Source of the DNA: Flavobacterium frigoritolerans
GTDB taxonomy: Bacteria > Bacteroidota > Bacteroidia > Flavobacteriales > Flavobacteriaceae
Direction of reading: 5' to 3'
Length of the DNA stretch: 64,000 nucleotides
Assembly: GCF_025847275.1 (NCBI RefSeq)
Contig: NZ_JAOZEV010000001.1
Coordinates: 1-64,000 of the forward strand
Each line of letters begins with the position of its first letter. Position 1 is the first letter of the stretch. The notes under the pieces were generated by a model, which was not told the origin of the DNA, made no database searches, and saw nothing but the letters and a program-made list of their open reading frames with translations. A program made the position numbers and the translations under genes. Positions 1 through 8,162 of the stretch are shown piece by piece.

Positions 1-741
1 TTTTGAATCGGAATACCATGCTCGTTCCCAGTTCAGGGGTATCGGGCTGGCTATATCAAAATCACTTCCTTCATAAATCACTGCGCCATTAACAAGGTTT
101 ACGGGCTCAAATCCTGCTTTACACAACAATCGGCTTAACTTATTGGGACCAATTGCTCCTTTAAGGAATTTATTGAATGCTTTTTTTCCAACTTTCATTA
201 GCGTACTAAACCCGATACTCGCTGCTAATCCTGTTAGCATCCCGCCCCAGTCTGGGGGATAAGGGCCTCCTACCATAACGGGTTTTCCTGTAGGAATTGG
301 TAATGAAAATGAAGTTGGAGCAAATAATGTTGGGGCAAAAGGCAACATTTTTTTTCCTACTTTGGTTTTACCAAGACTCATAGAAAGCGGAAGCCCGATA
401 TCATTACAGGTCATTAGCATATGTCCTTTGGGGCTCATTCGTGTGCTGTCTGAAAAAACGGTTTCTGATGCAAAAAAATTCATGCTTTCATGCCCGATTA
501 TTGGTGCCATTACCCAAGGTGAAAAAAGAGGAATATGTACCAGTGGTATTATTATTCCGCTAGTGTCTGAGTTGCCTCGCTTAAATCCATTTACATGTAC
601 ACTGGTTCCTAAAAAAGGAACATAATCAAATGGATCTATTACTATTCCTATATAGGGATGAAATGGATTAAATGGTGGTAAGGTCGTAAAGTGGATGTCG
701 ATACCCACCACAATGGTCAAATGATTATCGGTTAATAACAT
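1..741 (-). CDS. PAAR-like/Rhs T6SS effector, N-terminal 247 codons (cut by window start)
   Basis: The minus frame is open from an ATG at 741 to the window edge, so only the N-terminus is present. Residues 1-165 are glycine/proline-rich and PAAR-like, including PVMVGGPYPPD near 155-164. A short hydrophobic stretch follows (about 167-182). From about 210 the text FEPVNLVNG then DFDIASPIPLNWERAWYSD matches the DUF6531 entry into an Rhs cage. PAAR-Rhs proteins cap the VgrG spike and carry a C-terminal toxin released from the Rhs shell; that toxin lies outside the window. The gene starts 2 bp after the preceding stop and follows vgrG and a possible adaptor, the usual order of an effector module. 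The toxin type and immunity gene cannot be told from here. Confidence 0.85.
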   Translation of the reverse strand, partial: MLLTDNHLTIVVGIDIHFTTLPPFNPFHPYIGIVIDPFDYVPFLGTSVHVNGFKRGNSDTSGIIIPLVHIPLFSPWVMAPIIGHESMNFFASETVFSDSTRMSPKGHMLMTCNDIGLPLSMSLGKTKVGKKMLPFAPTLFAPTSFSLPIPTGKPVMVGGPYPPDWGGMLTGLAASIGFSTLMKVGKKAFNKFLKGAIGPNKLSRLLCKAGFEPVNLVNGAVIYEGSDFDIASPIPLNWERAWYSDSK

Positions 742-743
742 AG

Positions 744-2093
744 CTAGTAAGTATTGCTTAATGGATATTCTTCTTGTATTTGTTTGGCTATCTCACGAGG
801 GGTATCACGCCAATTAGCCCCAAAAATTATGGCCATTCTGTTGGCAATAGCCTCTTTTTCTGCATAATCTATTTTGGGATCATCTTCTAAATAACTATTA
901 GCAATGAAAGTAAAATTGATAATTTTAAGCATCGAATCTGTCAAAGCATACCCATACTCAAAAGCGTCATTCAAAATTTCGGCATATTGCCCATCTCTCT
1001 TTTTTGCTGCCAATAATAAAGCATAATTATACCCATTAATAACTTGCATTTCCTGCTCTATTTCTTTGGCTATCGCTACTTGTTTTAGAAAATAATGTAT
1101 CGCTCTGTCTGACTTCCCTGTAATACTATAATGTGATCCTTTGTATGCTAAAAGTTGCAATAAAATCCCTGCAACATCTTCTTTTTCTTTATAAAAAGGA
1201 GTAGTTATTTTTATTCCTTTATCCAGTAATTCGTGAATTAACTCTTTTTCATCTTTAAACTGAAATAAAAAGCTAGCATAAATAAGATAGGAAGAAGCCC
1301 AAAAACTGGTTTCTCCTGTACTTCTACTAATATCAATGAGTTCGTTACCTAGTTTTTTTACTTTCTCTTGTTTTTTACTTTTTGCAGCTTCACCAATTTC
1401 AAATAAACATTTTCTATATTTCACCTGTGGGTCATTTGGATTCCCCTGAGTCGCAATTTCTTTATAGGCTTTATTGATATTCTGATTTGGAATTTCGATG
1501 ATAGTGCCTTTCTCCTTCATAGAGATTATCATTTCTTTATACAACTGTCTTTCTTGATAGTCAACAAACAAAAATCCTATATTGGCTGGTAATAAAACAG
1601 AGAGCTCTTTTATACTTTCCTTTAATAAATTGGTATCACTAACTTTTTTAATTAAAAAACTAACAATTAAAAGATTGCCAGTTTTAGCCTCAAATTTTTT
1701 AAAGCTTATCAGCATTTTTATATAAAAATCTTTAAGATTTTCAATACTAAGTTTATCAATCTCTGGCAATACTTCTCTAAAAGCGGCAAAGTCTTCCCAG
1801 TTCCAACCTGGATTTTTTTTCAAGTCTTCTTCAAACGTTACAATCCATTGTTCAATAATTGAGGTATAAAAAACTTTTTTATCATAAAAATCAAGAATAA
1901 AAGCAACAAATGAATCTTCTGATTTACCATATGCTGAAGATTCTAACCGAATAAAACCATCTACTAAAGGAAAATCTTCAGTAAAACAAACCATACTAAA
2001 CAGTTGCGCTTTAGGCTTATCTGCTCTGGTTTTATTCCATATTTTTTGAATATTTTCGACCCTTACAGCAATAGGATTGTGAGCGTTATTCAT
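744..2093 (-). CDS. Unknown helical-repeat protein between VgrG and PAAR-Rhs; possible effector-loading adaptor
   Basis: 449 aa, soluble, no signal peptide or membrane segment. The sequence is mostly helical; the second half (about 215-420) reads like degenerate TPR-type helix pairs. I do not recognise a catalytic motif or a named family with certainty. It sits 8 bp after vgrG and 2 bp before the PAAR-Rhs gene. In Proteobacteria this position is held by DUF4123, DUF1795 or DUF2169 adaptors that load the effector on VgrG. None of those families is evident, so an analogous Bacteroidota adaptor is inferred from position alone. It could instead be another cargo protein. Confidence 0.6.
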   Translation of the reverse strand: MNNAHNPIAVRVENIQKIWNKTRADKPKAQLFSMVCFTEDFPLVDGFIRLESSAYGKSEDSFVAFILDFYDKKVFYTSIIEQWIVTFEEDLKKNPGWNWEDFAAFREVLPEIDKLSIENLKDFYIKMLISFKKFEAKTGNLLIVSFLIKKVSDTNLLKESIKELSVLLPANIGFLFVDYQERQLYKEMIISMKEKGTIIEIPNQNINKAYKEIATQGNPNDPQVKYRKCLFEIGEAAKSKKQEKVKKLGNELIDISRSTGETSFWASSYLIYASFLFQFKDEKELIHELLDKGIKITTPFYKEKEDVAGILLQLLAYKGSHYSITGKSDRAIHYFLKQVAIAKEIEQEMQVINGYNYALLLAAKKRDGQYAEILNDAFEYGYALTDSMLKIINFTFIANSYLEDDPKIDYAEKEAIANRMAIIFGANWRDTPREIAKQIQEEYPLSNTY

Positions 2094-2101
2094 TTTTTGT
2101 T

Positions 2102-3871
2102 TTAATTTAAATTTACAATTCCTCCCTTAACATTAGTCATCGTTTTTCCATCAATATCAACGACCATTCCTTCTGCCAAAATGGTATTTTTCCCTTTTAT
2201 ATTGATACTTGGTGCTTCATCAGTAATTTGAGTATCACTTTTAACTGTAACTTCGTCAGTACCTGTAGTGAGTACTTTTTTACTGCTGATATTTACTTCA
2301 TTTACACCATCAATATTCACCTTTTCATCAGCAATAAGATTGATCTCTTTAGATTGTATATCAATTTTATTTGGAGCAAAAAAAGTCATTGTTCCATCAC
2401 CATTAAGTTTCACCATGTTACCACTTGGGTCTGAAGCTGTAAACGTGTTTTTTTCTTCATCGAGAACAAGTGAAGTTCCTCCTCGGGTAGCAAAGCTTCT
2501 TTGGTTGTTATCTTTTCCACCTCCGCCTCCGCTTTTTCCATGAAAGACGCTTCCAAGAATAAAAGGTCTGTTAGGGTCTCCATAACGAAAATGTACCATA
2601 ACGTGATCTCCCACATCTGGAATAAATACCATTCCTCGGTTTGTACCTACTTTATCACTACTACCAGCATCTGGAGTCATAACACGAAGCCAGGCTGTTT
2701 TCATCGAAGTACCTTGTTGCCAAAGCATTTGCACTCTAATTCTTCCTTTATTTTTTGGATCTGTATTACTTTCTACAACAGCTTGCTGTGTTTGCGCAAT
2801 CGGATACGCCACATCTGGTTCAGGCAAGCCAAGTACTTTTGATGGTATGGCTCTAAAATTATTTTCATACTCACCCAAATGTGTAGCATAATGTGTAATT
2901 TCTGTAATAATATAAGAACCTACTTCTTGCGTAACCATACTCGCGTTTTCTAAAACGCTCGATTGTATATTAACAATACTACCTATTTTTAATTTTGAAT
3001 TTTTAGTACTTGCGTTTATATAGTTGGCATTAGAAGCCGCACTTTCCTGTTTCTTTTTTAAGAAGGATTCTAAAACCAAATCATCTCCTGTACTTACTAT
3101 TCCGTGTGTATAAGCAGGAGTCGCAAACACCTCTTTTGAGCTTGCAAATGCTTCGTTACCCAGTTTGGGTAAACCAGCTACTGTGTCTTTAGATTTTGCT
3201 GTATAGCGTTTATCAGTACTTTCATTGTAAGTAAAAGCACTAAATTTATTAGGCACTGCCTGTACCGATATCTTTAATTTTGAGATGTCTGTATTATAAG
3301 TTAATGATATAGGATCATCGAAGCTTTTAGGTTTCCCGAAAATTAATTTTTCTCCGTCATAATATAGCCATTCGTTGTATTGTTTTGCTAATCGTTGGAT
3401 AAACTGAAAATCGGTTTCGAGATGTTGATTCTGATAATCCATTTTAGTAGCATATTCAGGATTAATTTCATTTTGCAATTGCTCACCTGCTCCATTTTTT
3501 ACTACCTCTTTTACAATATCTTTTAAAGTTAATTCTTCCCAAGAATATAATTTCTCACCTGATTCCAATAATATTGTCTTAGAATAACCTGATACAATAA
3601 TATGATTTCCAGAATGTCCCATTTGCTGATCAAAGTCAATATTGGTAACAACTCCCAAAAAGTTATTTTTCTCTTCTAGTATAATATGCACCACCTTACC
3701 TAGCCATCCTTGCGCATTTTCCAGAGTGTAGGCTAAAGGGCTTTCAACTACAGAGTGGGGCACTGTAATTGTAAATTGATGATGCCCATTTATTTCTTGT
3801 ACCAATTCGATACTAGTAAAATGTGATATTTTCTTACTGTCAATTCCGAAGATTATTGTTGGTGGTGTCAT
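2102..3871 (-). CDS. tssI: T6SS spike protein VgrG (TssI)
   Basis: 589 aa, trimeric cell-puncturing spike that sits on the Hcp tube and carries PAAR effectors. Residues 1-345 resemble the gp27-like base. An OB fold begins near 365 (SNTDPKNKGRIRVQMLWQ) and carries the hallmark GDHVMVHFRYGDPNRPFILG at 421-440. A Gly-rich linker (448-453, SGGGGG) leads to a C-terminal beta-helix needle rich in short repeats such as INLIADEKVNID. No extra C-terminal enzyme domain is visible, so this is a plain VgrG that relies on separate cargo. It lies 26 bp after the preceding unknown gene and before the adaptor/Rhs genes, in the same direction. Confidence 0.95.
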   Translation of the reverse strand: MTPPTIIFGIDSKKISHFTSIELVQEINGHHQFTITVPHSVVESPLAYTLENAQGWLGKVVHIILEEKNNFLGVVTNIDFDQQMGHSGNHIIVSGYSKTILLESGEKLYSWEELTLKDIVKEVVKNGAGEQLQNEINPEYATKMDYQNQHLETDFQFIQRLAKQYNEWLYYDGEKLIFGKPKSFDDPISLTYNTDISKLKISVQAVPNKFSAFTYNESTDKRYTAKSKDTVAGLPKLGNEAFASSKEVFATPAYTHGIVSTGDDLVLESFLKKKQESAASNANYINASTKNSKLKIGSIVNIQSSVLENASMVTQEVGSYIITEITHYATHLGEYENNFRAIPSKVLGLPEPDVAYPIAQTQQAVVESNTDPKNKGRIRVQMLWQQGTSMKTAWLRVMTPDAGSSDKVGTNRGMVFIPDVGDHVMVHFRYGDPNRPFILGSVFHGKSGGGGGKDNNQRSFATRGGTSLVLDEEKNTFTASDPSGNMVKLNGDGTMTFFAPNKIDIQSKEINLIADEKVNIDGVNEVNISSKKVLTTGTDEVTVKSDTQITDEAPSINIKGKNTILAEGMVVDIDGKTMTNVKGGIVNLN

Positions 3872-3897
3872 AATAGCTATTTTATTATTGTTATTAT

Positions 3898-4836
3898 CTA
3901 GAATCCAAATGCCTTTTTATTTGAAAAATTAAACTGCTTTGGAGAGTTAAAAGATTTTATATCCCAGTCGGTTAGTTGTTTGTATATTGTTTTAGTAAAT
4001 GTTTTTGATTGGCTTAAATTATTAGGTGTAGGCCCATTAGTATAACCATTATCGACAGGATTATAGTTATACTCTAATTTTCCATCAATTACTAATTCAT
4101 AAGCTGGGAAATGATTGTGCTCACCATTAATGGTAATTAGTAATGTTTTCCCGTTTCGATACATTGTTGCTTTTATTGTAAAATCAATATTAGGCGTTAC
4201 AAGACCTGGAGTAAATGGATACCCCGCAGAAGCAGATGCCTTAATAATGCTGGTGTTATTAGGGATTTTAGCCCCTACTCGACTTATGTGAGTACCACTT
4301 AAAGTATTTTGTATGCTTGCTTCTAATGGAACTTCATCAGAAGTTTCTACTAAGATTTTTTCGCAAACCCCTTTATATTCTATTTTGCTAGGGACACTCC
4401 CTGTTTTTGCGCCACCATAATATATAGGAACTGTTTGAATATGTGCTTCAACCCTGTGTGAGGCATCAGAATGTTGTCCCGATTTATATGTCGCCCCACA
4501 TTTATGCTTAAAAATAGTACTCATGTCAAATAAAGAATAATTTCCAGTTTTTGTCGCATCAAGATTCATAATAAGACTTAAGCGATTATGATGGTCATTA
4601 TGTTTATTATGAAAGTCAATCTTATCAGTAGAAAAATAATAATCTGACACAAAGTTTCCTGGTTCAGGCAACCAAGCATAACCTTTAGCGTCAATTTCTT
4701 GTATTTTTTGCCTAAACTGATAATAATTAGCCATTTTATTTGGGTTAAATCGAGAATCATGTTCAAAATAACTTAACAATGATTTACCAAGATTTTTAGG
4801 AATATAGGCGTTGAATTGTATAGTAATAGGTATCAT
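3898..4836 (-). CDS. Unknown protein between hcp and vgrG; candidate T6SS cargo
   Basis: 312 aa, no signal peptide or clear membrane segment. The N-terminus (ITIQFNAYIPKNL then HDSRFNPN) and the C-terminal GEHNHFPAYELVIDG (about 239-253) look like conserved beta-rich elements. The whole layout is loosely reminiscent of DUF3238-type proteins, but this is a weak recollection. Several His and Asp residues cluster at 76-83 (DFHNKHND) and 120-132 (GQHSDASHRVEAH), as might suit a metal site. It is 9 bp downstream of a membrane-protein gene and 26 bp upstream of vgrG. Position and novelty suggest a secreted effector whose immunity protein could be that neighbour; this is inference. Confidence 0.6.
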   Translation of the reverse strand: MIPITIQFNAYIPKNLGKSLLSYFEHDSRFNPNKMANYYQFRQKIQEIDAKGYAWLPEPGNFVSDYYFSTDKIDFHNKHNDHHNRLSLIMNLDATKTGNYSLFDMSTIFKHKCGATYKSGQHSDASHRVEAHIQTVPIYYGGAKTGSVPSKIEYKGVCEKILVETSDEVPLEASIQNTLSGTHISRVGAKIPNNTSIIKASASAGYPFTPGLVTPNIDFTIKATMYRNGKTLLITINGEHNHFPAYELVIDGKLEYNYNPVDNGYTNGPTPNNLSQSKTFTKTIYKQLTDWDIKSFNSPKQFNFSNKKAFGF

Positions 4837-4845
4837 AGATTGGTC

Positions 4846-5610
4846 TTATTTATAATAGTGATCTCTTAAAATATTGGACCAGGAATCTAAAAAAATACCT
4901 TGTTCCTCCATTTTTTTTATTTCATTTTCAGTATAGAAATAATTACTGTACTCTTTTACTTTGCATACAACAATTATATTTTTTTGTTTATTCACTGCTG
5001 TTGTATAGGCAATTGGCAAATTTTTCTGTTTTATTTTTTCGTATTGAAAGTCTTCAGTTCCAGCACTCTCATTATAAGAATACTGTGGTATTTCAACATT
5101 TAAGTTACTTTCATAATAAATTTTCATCCCCTCTAGAGAAACCTGAGAATATGTTCCTAGCAGTGGTATGTATTTATCCTCGTACTTAAATTGAGTTTTT
5201 GCTATACCATTGTTGTCTACTTTTATTAATCGAGCCCCACCCATGCCTAAAAATTCACCAATCCATTTTTTTGGTTGTCCTTCTTTTTGATCATATTCTA
5301 TAGTTACAACACCCTGGTAACCTTTTGGCAATACAATAGTTTGATTGAATGGTTTAGTCAAATACCAAAAAGAGAAAGTTATAAAAAGAATAGGGAGAAG
5401 ATACAGGAAACAATCCCAAACGATGAGCTTGTTTTTTGATATATTAAAAGCAATATTTTTTATTTTAAAAACAAATCGTAAAAGAAAATAGACTACCAGT
5501 AAAACGACTCCAATTATTGATAATTTCCAAAAGCCATAAAGCCAAAAAGAACAAAAACATAGTATTCCTAAAACAATATAATAAATGGCGATATTCCTTA
5601 ATCTTTTCAT
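4846..5610 (-). CDS. Membrane protein with extracytoplasmic DUF6843-like domain; candidate immunity protein
   Basis: 254 aa. Three hydrophobic segments (about 8-28, 30-48 and 68-86) precede a domain that begins with LPKGYQGVVTIEYDQKEGQP at about 94-113. That opening resembles DUF6843 proteins as I remember them, which is not verified. The predicted topology places the C-terminal two thirds outside the cytoplasm, where an immunity protein against an envelope-acting toxin would work. It is the first gene after the hcp terminator and is followed after 9 bp by an unknown possible effector. No catalytic motif is evident. An ordinary envelope protein unrelated to immunity cannot be excluded. Confidence 0.6.
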   Translation of the reverse strand: MKRLRNIAIYYIVLGILCFCSFWLYGFWKLSIIGVVLLVVYFLLRFVFKIKNIAFNISKNKLIVWDCFLYLLPILFITFSFWYLTKPFNQTIVLPKGYQGVVTIEYDQKEGQPKKWIGEFLGMGGARLIKVDNNGIAKTQFKYEDKYIPLLGTYSQVSLEGMKIYYESNLNVEIPQYSYNESAGTEDFQYEKIKQKNLPIAYTTAVNKQKNIIVVCKVKEYSNYFYTENEIKKMEEQGIFLDSWSNILRDHYYK

Positions 5611-5651
5611 GCAGTTTGGAGATTATATTATATGTCTTAATGTTATTATAA

Positions 5652-5684
5652 AAACAAGAAGCGGAAAAAAACCGCTCCTTGTTT
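5652..5684 (-). terminator. Rho-independent terminator after hcp
   Basis: A 7-bp plus 5-bp stem with one internal mismatch (AAACAAG...CTTGTTT around AGCGG...CCGCT) and a 7-nt loop. On the minus strand it is followed by a T-rich run. It lies just 14 bp after the hcp stop, so it should end most hcp transcripts and separate hcp from the vgrG cargo genes. Confidence 0.8.
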
Positions 5685-5697
5685 CAATAAGGAAAAA

Positions 5698-6093
5698 TTA
5701 GATTTTAGCCCAATTGTTATCTAATGTTGCATTACCTAATGTAATTTTCTCAGCTGAGAAAGTGATCTCAGTTACCATTGGAGTTTCAGCCAAAGCATCT
5801 AATTGCTCACTAAAGAAAACAATAAAAGCATTTTCAAAAGAAAGTTCTTTCATTACTTGCTCAGAATCAGCTTTAAAATACTTTACTTTTCCACTTACTG
5901 GTTTGTGCTGACTGTTTACAGCCTGCTCAATAACTGTAGTATTGTCTGTAGATTTCACTCTTACGTTTAATCTACCTCCTTTGATTTCAGATGAAACAGC
6001 TCCTTTACCATCAGTATGTCTTAACATATCTACTTTTGAAAATAATACTTGGTACTCGTTTCCTTCGAATTCTAAAATTGCTTTAAATGCCAT
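5698..6093 (-). CDS. tssD: T6SS tube protein Hcp (TssD), Bacteroidota type
   Basis: 131 aa, the usual length for the hexameric-ring subunit that stacks into the secreted inner tube. The N-terminus MAFKAILEFEGNEYQV, the central SSEIKGGRLNVRV and the C-terminal half containing MVTEITFSAEKI are typical of Bacteroidota TssD. It stands alone between two hairpins with a long upstream region, as expected for a highly expressed gene with its own promoter. A second Hcp-like domain, fused to a toxin-like tail, is encoded at 13029-13931. The two align over their full Hcp part (for example VSSEIKGGRLNV here, ISSDVNGGILTV there). Confidence 0.95.
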   Translation of the reverse strand: MAFKAILEFEGNEYQVLFSKVDMLRHTDGKGAVSSEIKGGRLNVRVKSTDNTTVIEQAVNSQHKPVSGKVKYFKADSEQVMKELSFENAFIVFFSEQLDALAETPMVTEITFSAEKITLGNATLDNNWAKI

Positions 6094-6165
6094 AATAAAA
6101 ATAATTAAGTTGTTAAAAATTGTTTTTTTTTAGAATCCTCTTTATTTTGTATGACTAGTATTAAC

Positions 6166-6207
6166 AAAAAAAAGAGGTATTCTAACTGATTTTAGAATAC
6201 CTCTTTT
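6166..6207 (-). terminator. Strong hairpin terminator upstream of hcp
   Basis: A perfect 16-bp stem (6170-6185 with 6192-6207, AAAAGAGGTATTCTAA and its complement) with a 6-nt loop. Read on the minus strand it runs straight into eight T residues. It would stop transcripts coming from the secretion operon before hcp. A third, slightly degenerate copy of the arm lies at 6131-6143. Confidence 0.7.
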
Positions 6208-6307
6208 GTACTAACGTACTTTTTTTGATTTGCTTCTTGTAGGAAGATGAGGAGGATTCGCAATCAATTTGTTGTACGAATATACAACTAAAAGCGACAT
6301 AAACAAA

Positions 6308-6550
6308 TCAATTAGTACTATTTTTCACAAATAATAGTGAAATAAATCTAAAAATAACAATCCTAATATGTAAGAATACAGCATTTACTTGGGGTGCGGA
6401 GAATTTACCTGATTTTTTTAATCTAAAAAAAAAATGCATAAATTTTATTTATTTGTTTCAGTAATGCATCAATTGTATTATTCTAAATATAAAATATGGC
6501 AATAATTAGAAAAAAAATCACTTTATCTCATTATCAAATAAAGCAGCTAT
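6308..6550 (-). pseudogene. Decayed duplicate of the C-terminus of the 7377-8153 gene
   Basis: On the minus strand this stretch can be aligned with the last ~75 codons of the unknown two-TM gene at 7377-8153. The clearest part reads PQVNAVFLHIRIVIFRF and later FVKNSTN-stop; the intact gene has PQVNGIFLHIAVVLLGF and FMKNNIN-stop. A one-base deletion after the equivalent of QINSLQ and an in-frame stop in the upstream part (where the intact gene has EVKRLFSN) break it. No start is present. It is a remnant of a tandem duplication or of cargo exchange by recombination, lying between hcp and the orphan membrane-protein gene. Confidence 0.8.
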
Positions 6551-6637
6551 TTTCTCAATAACTAAAAAACAATTCGATAAATCATACTCTTTCAGATACA
6601 TAAATCAAGTTATTTAAAACAAACTGATTGTAATAAT

Positions 6638-7159
6638 TTACTTTTGAAGTATAAAATACGCAACAACACCTGCAAATAGTATAGGCCCAAAAAAAAGTAA
6701 ATCGGAAAATATTATTTCTTTTTTGGAAATATTATATGCATGTGTAGGGTTCTCAGGTTTCCAATTACCACCTTTTGAAGCAAAAAGAATAATTGGTTTT
6801 TTATAAGTGTTTATAAAGCCTTTATAGAATAAAAATAGTAACAGACGAAAATAAACAATATAAAAGAATGGAAATCCAGTCATCAGAAAATTTAAAAAAC
6901 TACTTTTTGTAACGATTAGTAAAAGTGCACTTAAAATCAGAATTAGCAAACTTAATATAGTGAATTGCTTAAATTGATTTTTGTCTATAATTTGTTGAGA
7001 ATTCATATAAAACACCATCCACGAACCTACTCCGATCCAATAGGAAAACATACTGAAATCAAAAAATGAATTTTTGAAAAATAATATTAATGCTAGTAAA
7101 TAAATAAAAACTAAAATTAGCACATAAATGGCGAAAGGTGAGCTGATATTTTTTTTCAT
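6638..7159 (-). CDS. Unknown multi-pass membrane protein in the T6SS cargo region
   Basis: 173 aa from the ATG at 7159 (MKKNISSPFAIYVL). An in-frame GTG at 7216 would add 19 charged residues, but the ATG directly precedes the first membrane helix and is preferred. Four or five hydrophobic segments are visible: about 8-28, 33-50, 68-85, 88-113 and 150-170. No family was recognised. It lies between the end of the secretion operon and hcp, flanked by an intact and a decayed copy of the same gene. That suggests it arrived with the duplication. An immunity protein for a lost or distant effector is one possibility, not shown. Confidence 0.55.
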   Translation of the reverse strand: MKKNISSPFAIYVLILVFIYLLALILFFKNSFFDFSMFSYWIGVGSWMVFYMNSQQIIDKNQFKQFTILSLLILILSALLLIVTKSSFLNFLMTGFPFFYIVYFRLLLFLFYKGFINTYKKPIILFASKGGNWKPENPTHAYNISKKEIIFSDLLFFGPILFAGVVAYFILQK

Positions 7160-7376
7160 ATCAGCTTCTTTTCTCCAGTTTTCCTTACATGTAGTATGTT
7201 CAAATTTCTTTTTCACATCTAGTATTTCAAACTTTTTTTTCCAATTTCCATCTAACTTTAAAAATATCCGACTGATGTTATAGGATCGAATCTACTGACT
7301 GACCATTCTTAACTTACTTGCTCATAGAATGAGTCCCATTTTAATAAAACAATTTAAAACCAGTATCACTCTATAT

Positions 7377-8153
7377 CTAATTAATATTATTTTTCATAAA
7401 AAACAATAAAACAAATCCTAAAAGAACTACAGCTATATGCAAGAATATCCCATTTACTTGGGGTTGCAGAGAATTTATCTGTTTGTTTATATCCAAAGTA
7501 GCAGTCGTATGAATTTCATTTATTTTATTCACTTGCTTCTGTAAAGAGTCAATCGTCCTGTTTAAATATAAAATGTTTTGATGCTGATTAGAAAACAATC
7601 GTTTTACTTCTTTATCCGATAATGCTTCTTTTTTTCTAATAACCCCTGTTTTAGGCTCTGTAAGCGTAAGTTCACTTACATCTTCGATTTTGTCATTATT
7701 AATTTCAAAGCTATTATTCAGTTTATTAATCAGGAAAAAGATAAAAACGATATACGACAGTAAAAAAGTAGGCAATATATACTGAGCAAATATCTCCAGT
7801 ACTTTTGGCTTTGCAGCATTATGTATGTTATTTATAGTACTATAATTAGTAAAAAAAATAGGCTCTTGTTTTTTTTCTTTATTCAATCTTTCAGTTTTAA
7901 ATTTTTCTTCTAAATCAATAAGTTCAAAGCGGTCTAAACTATAAAGCCCTAAATTCTCATTTAGTTTTTTATGATGAACCATCCAGTTAAGCACTTCTTC
8001 CATTTGGTATTCGGAAATACTAGAATCTTTTAATTTCCATAAAATTTCATTTTTGGTAAGTTCACAAGGTTTCGCTTTACTTTCAAAATAAAATAATTCC
8101 AAAATTATTTCATGTAAAGGCTTGGCTATTTCTATTGTTTTAATAATCTCCAT
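7377..8153 (-). CDS. Unknown two-TM protein, last gene of the T6SS operon
   Basis: 258 aa. Residues 1-95 look like a cytoplasmic winged-helix-like helical domain (ILELFYFESKAKPCELTKNEI... then YSLDRFELIDLEE). A first membrane helix lies about 126-146, a coiled coil around 185-225 (YLNRTIDSLQKQVNKINEIH), and a second membrane helix at about 233-253, ending MKNNIN. It starts 9 bp after tssR, so it should be co-transcribed with the secretion genes. The topology, with a coiled coil between two helices, would suit an accessory envelope component or a cargo-linked factor. I do not recognise it. A decayed copy of its C-terminus lies at 6308-6550. Confidence 0.7.
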   Translation of the reverse strand: MEIIKTIEIAKPLHEIILELFYFESKAKPCELTKNEILWKLKDSSISEYQMEEVLNWMVHHKKLNENLGLYSLDRFELIDLEEKFKTERLNKEKKQEPIFFTNYSTINNIHNAAKPKVLEIFAQYILPTFLLSYIVFIFFLINKLNNSFEINNDKIEDVSELTLTEPKTGVIRKKEALSDKEVKRLFSNQHQNILYLNRTIDSLQKQVNKINEIHTTATLDINKQINSLQPQVNGIFLHIAVVLLGFVLLFFMKNNIN

Positions 8154-8162
8154 AATCGCTAT

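Noticed and set aside
362..625. Plus-strand 87-codon open frame
   Set aside because: It is antisense to the PAAR-like domain of the Rhs effector, which has a clear domain pattern; the plus frame has none.
7160..7216. GTG start giving 19 extra residues to the membrane protein at 6638
   Set aside because: The ATG at 7159 directly precedes the first membrane helix; the added residues are charged and start at a rarer codon.
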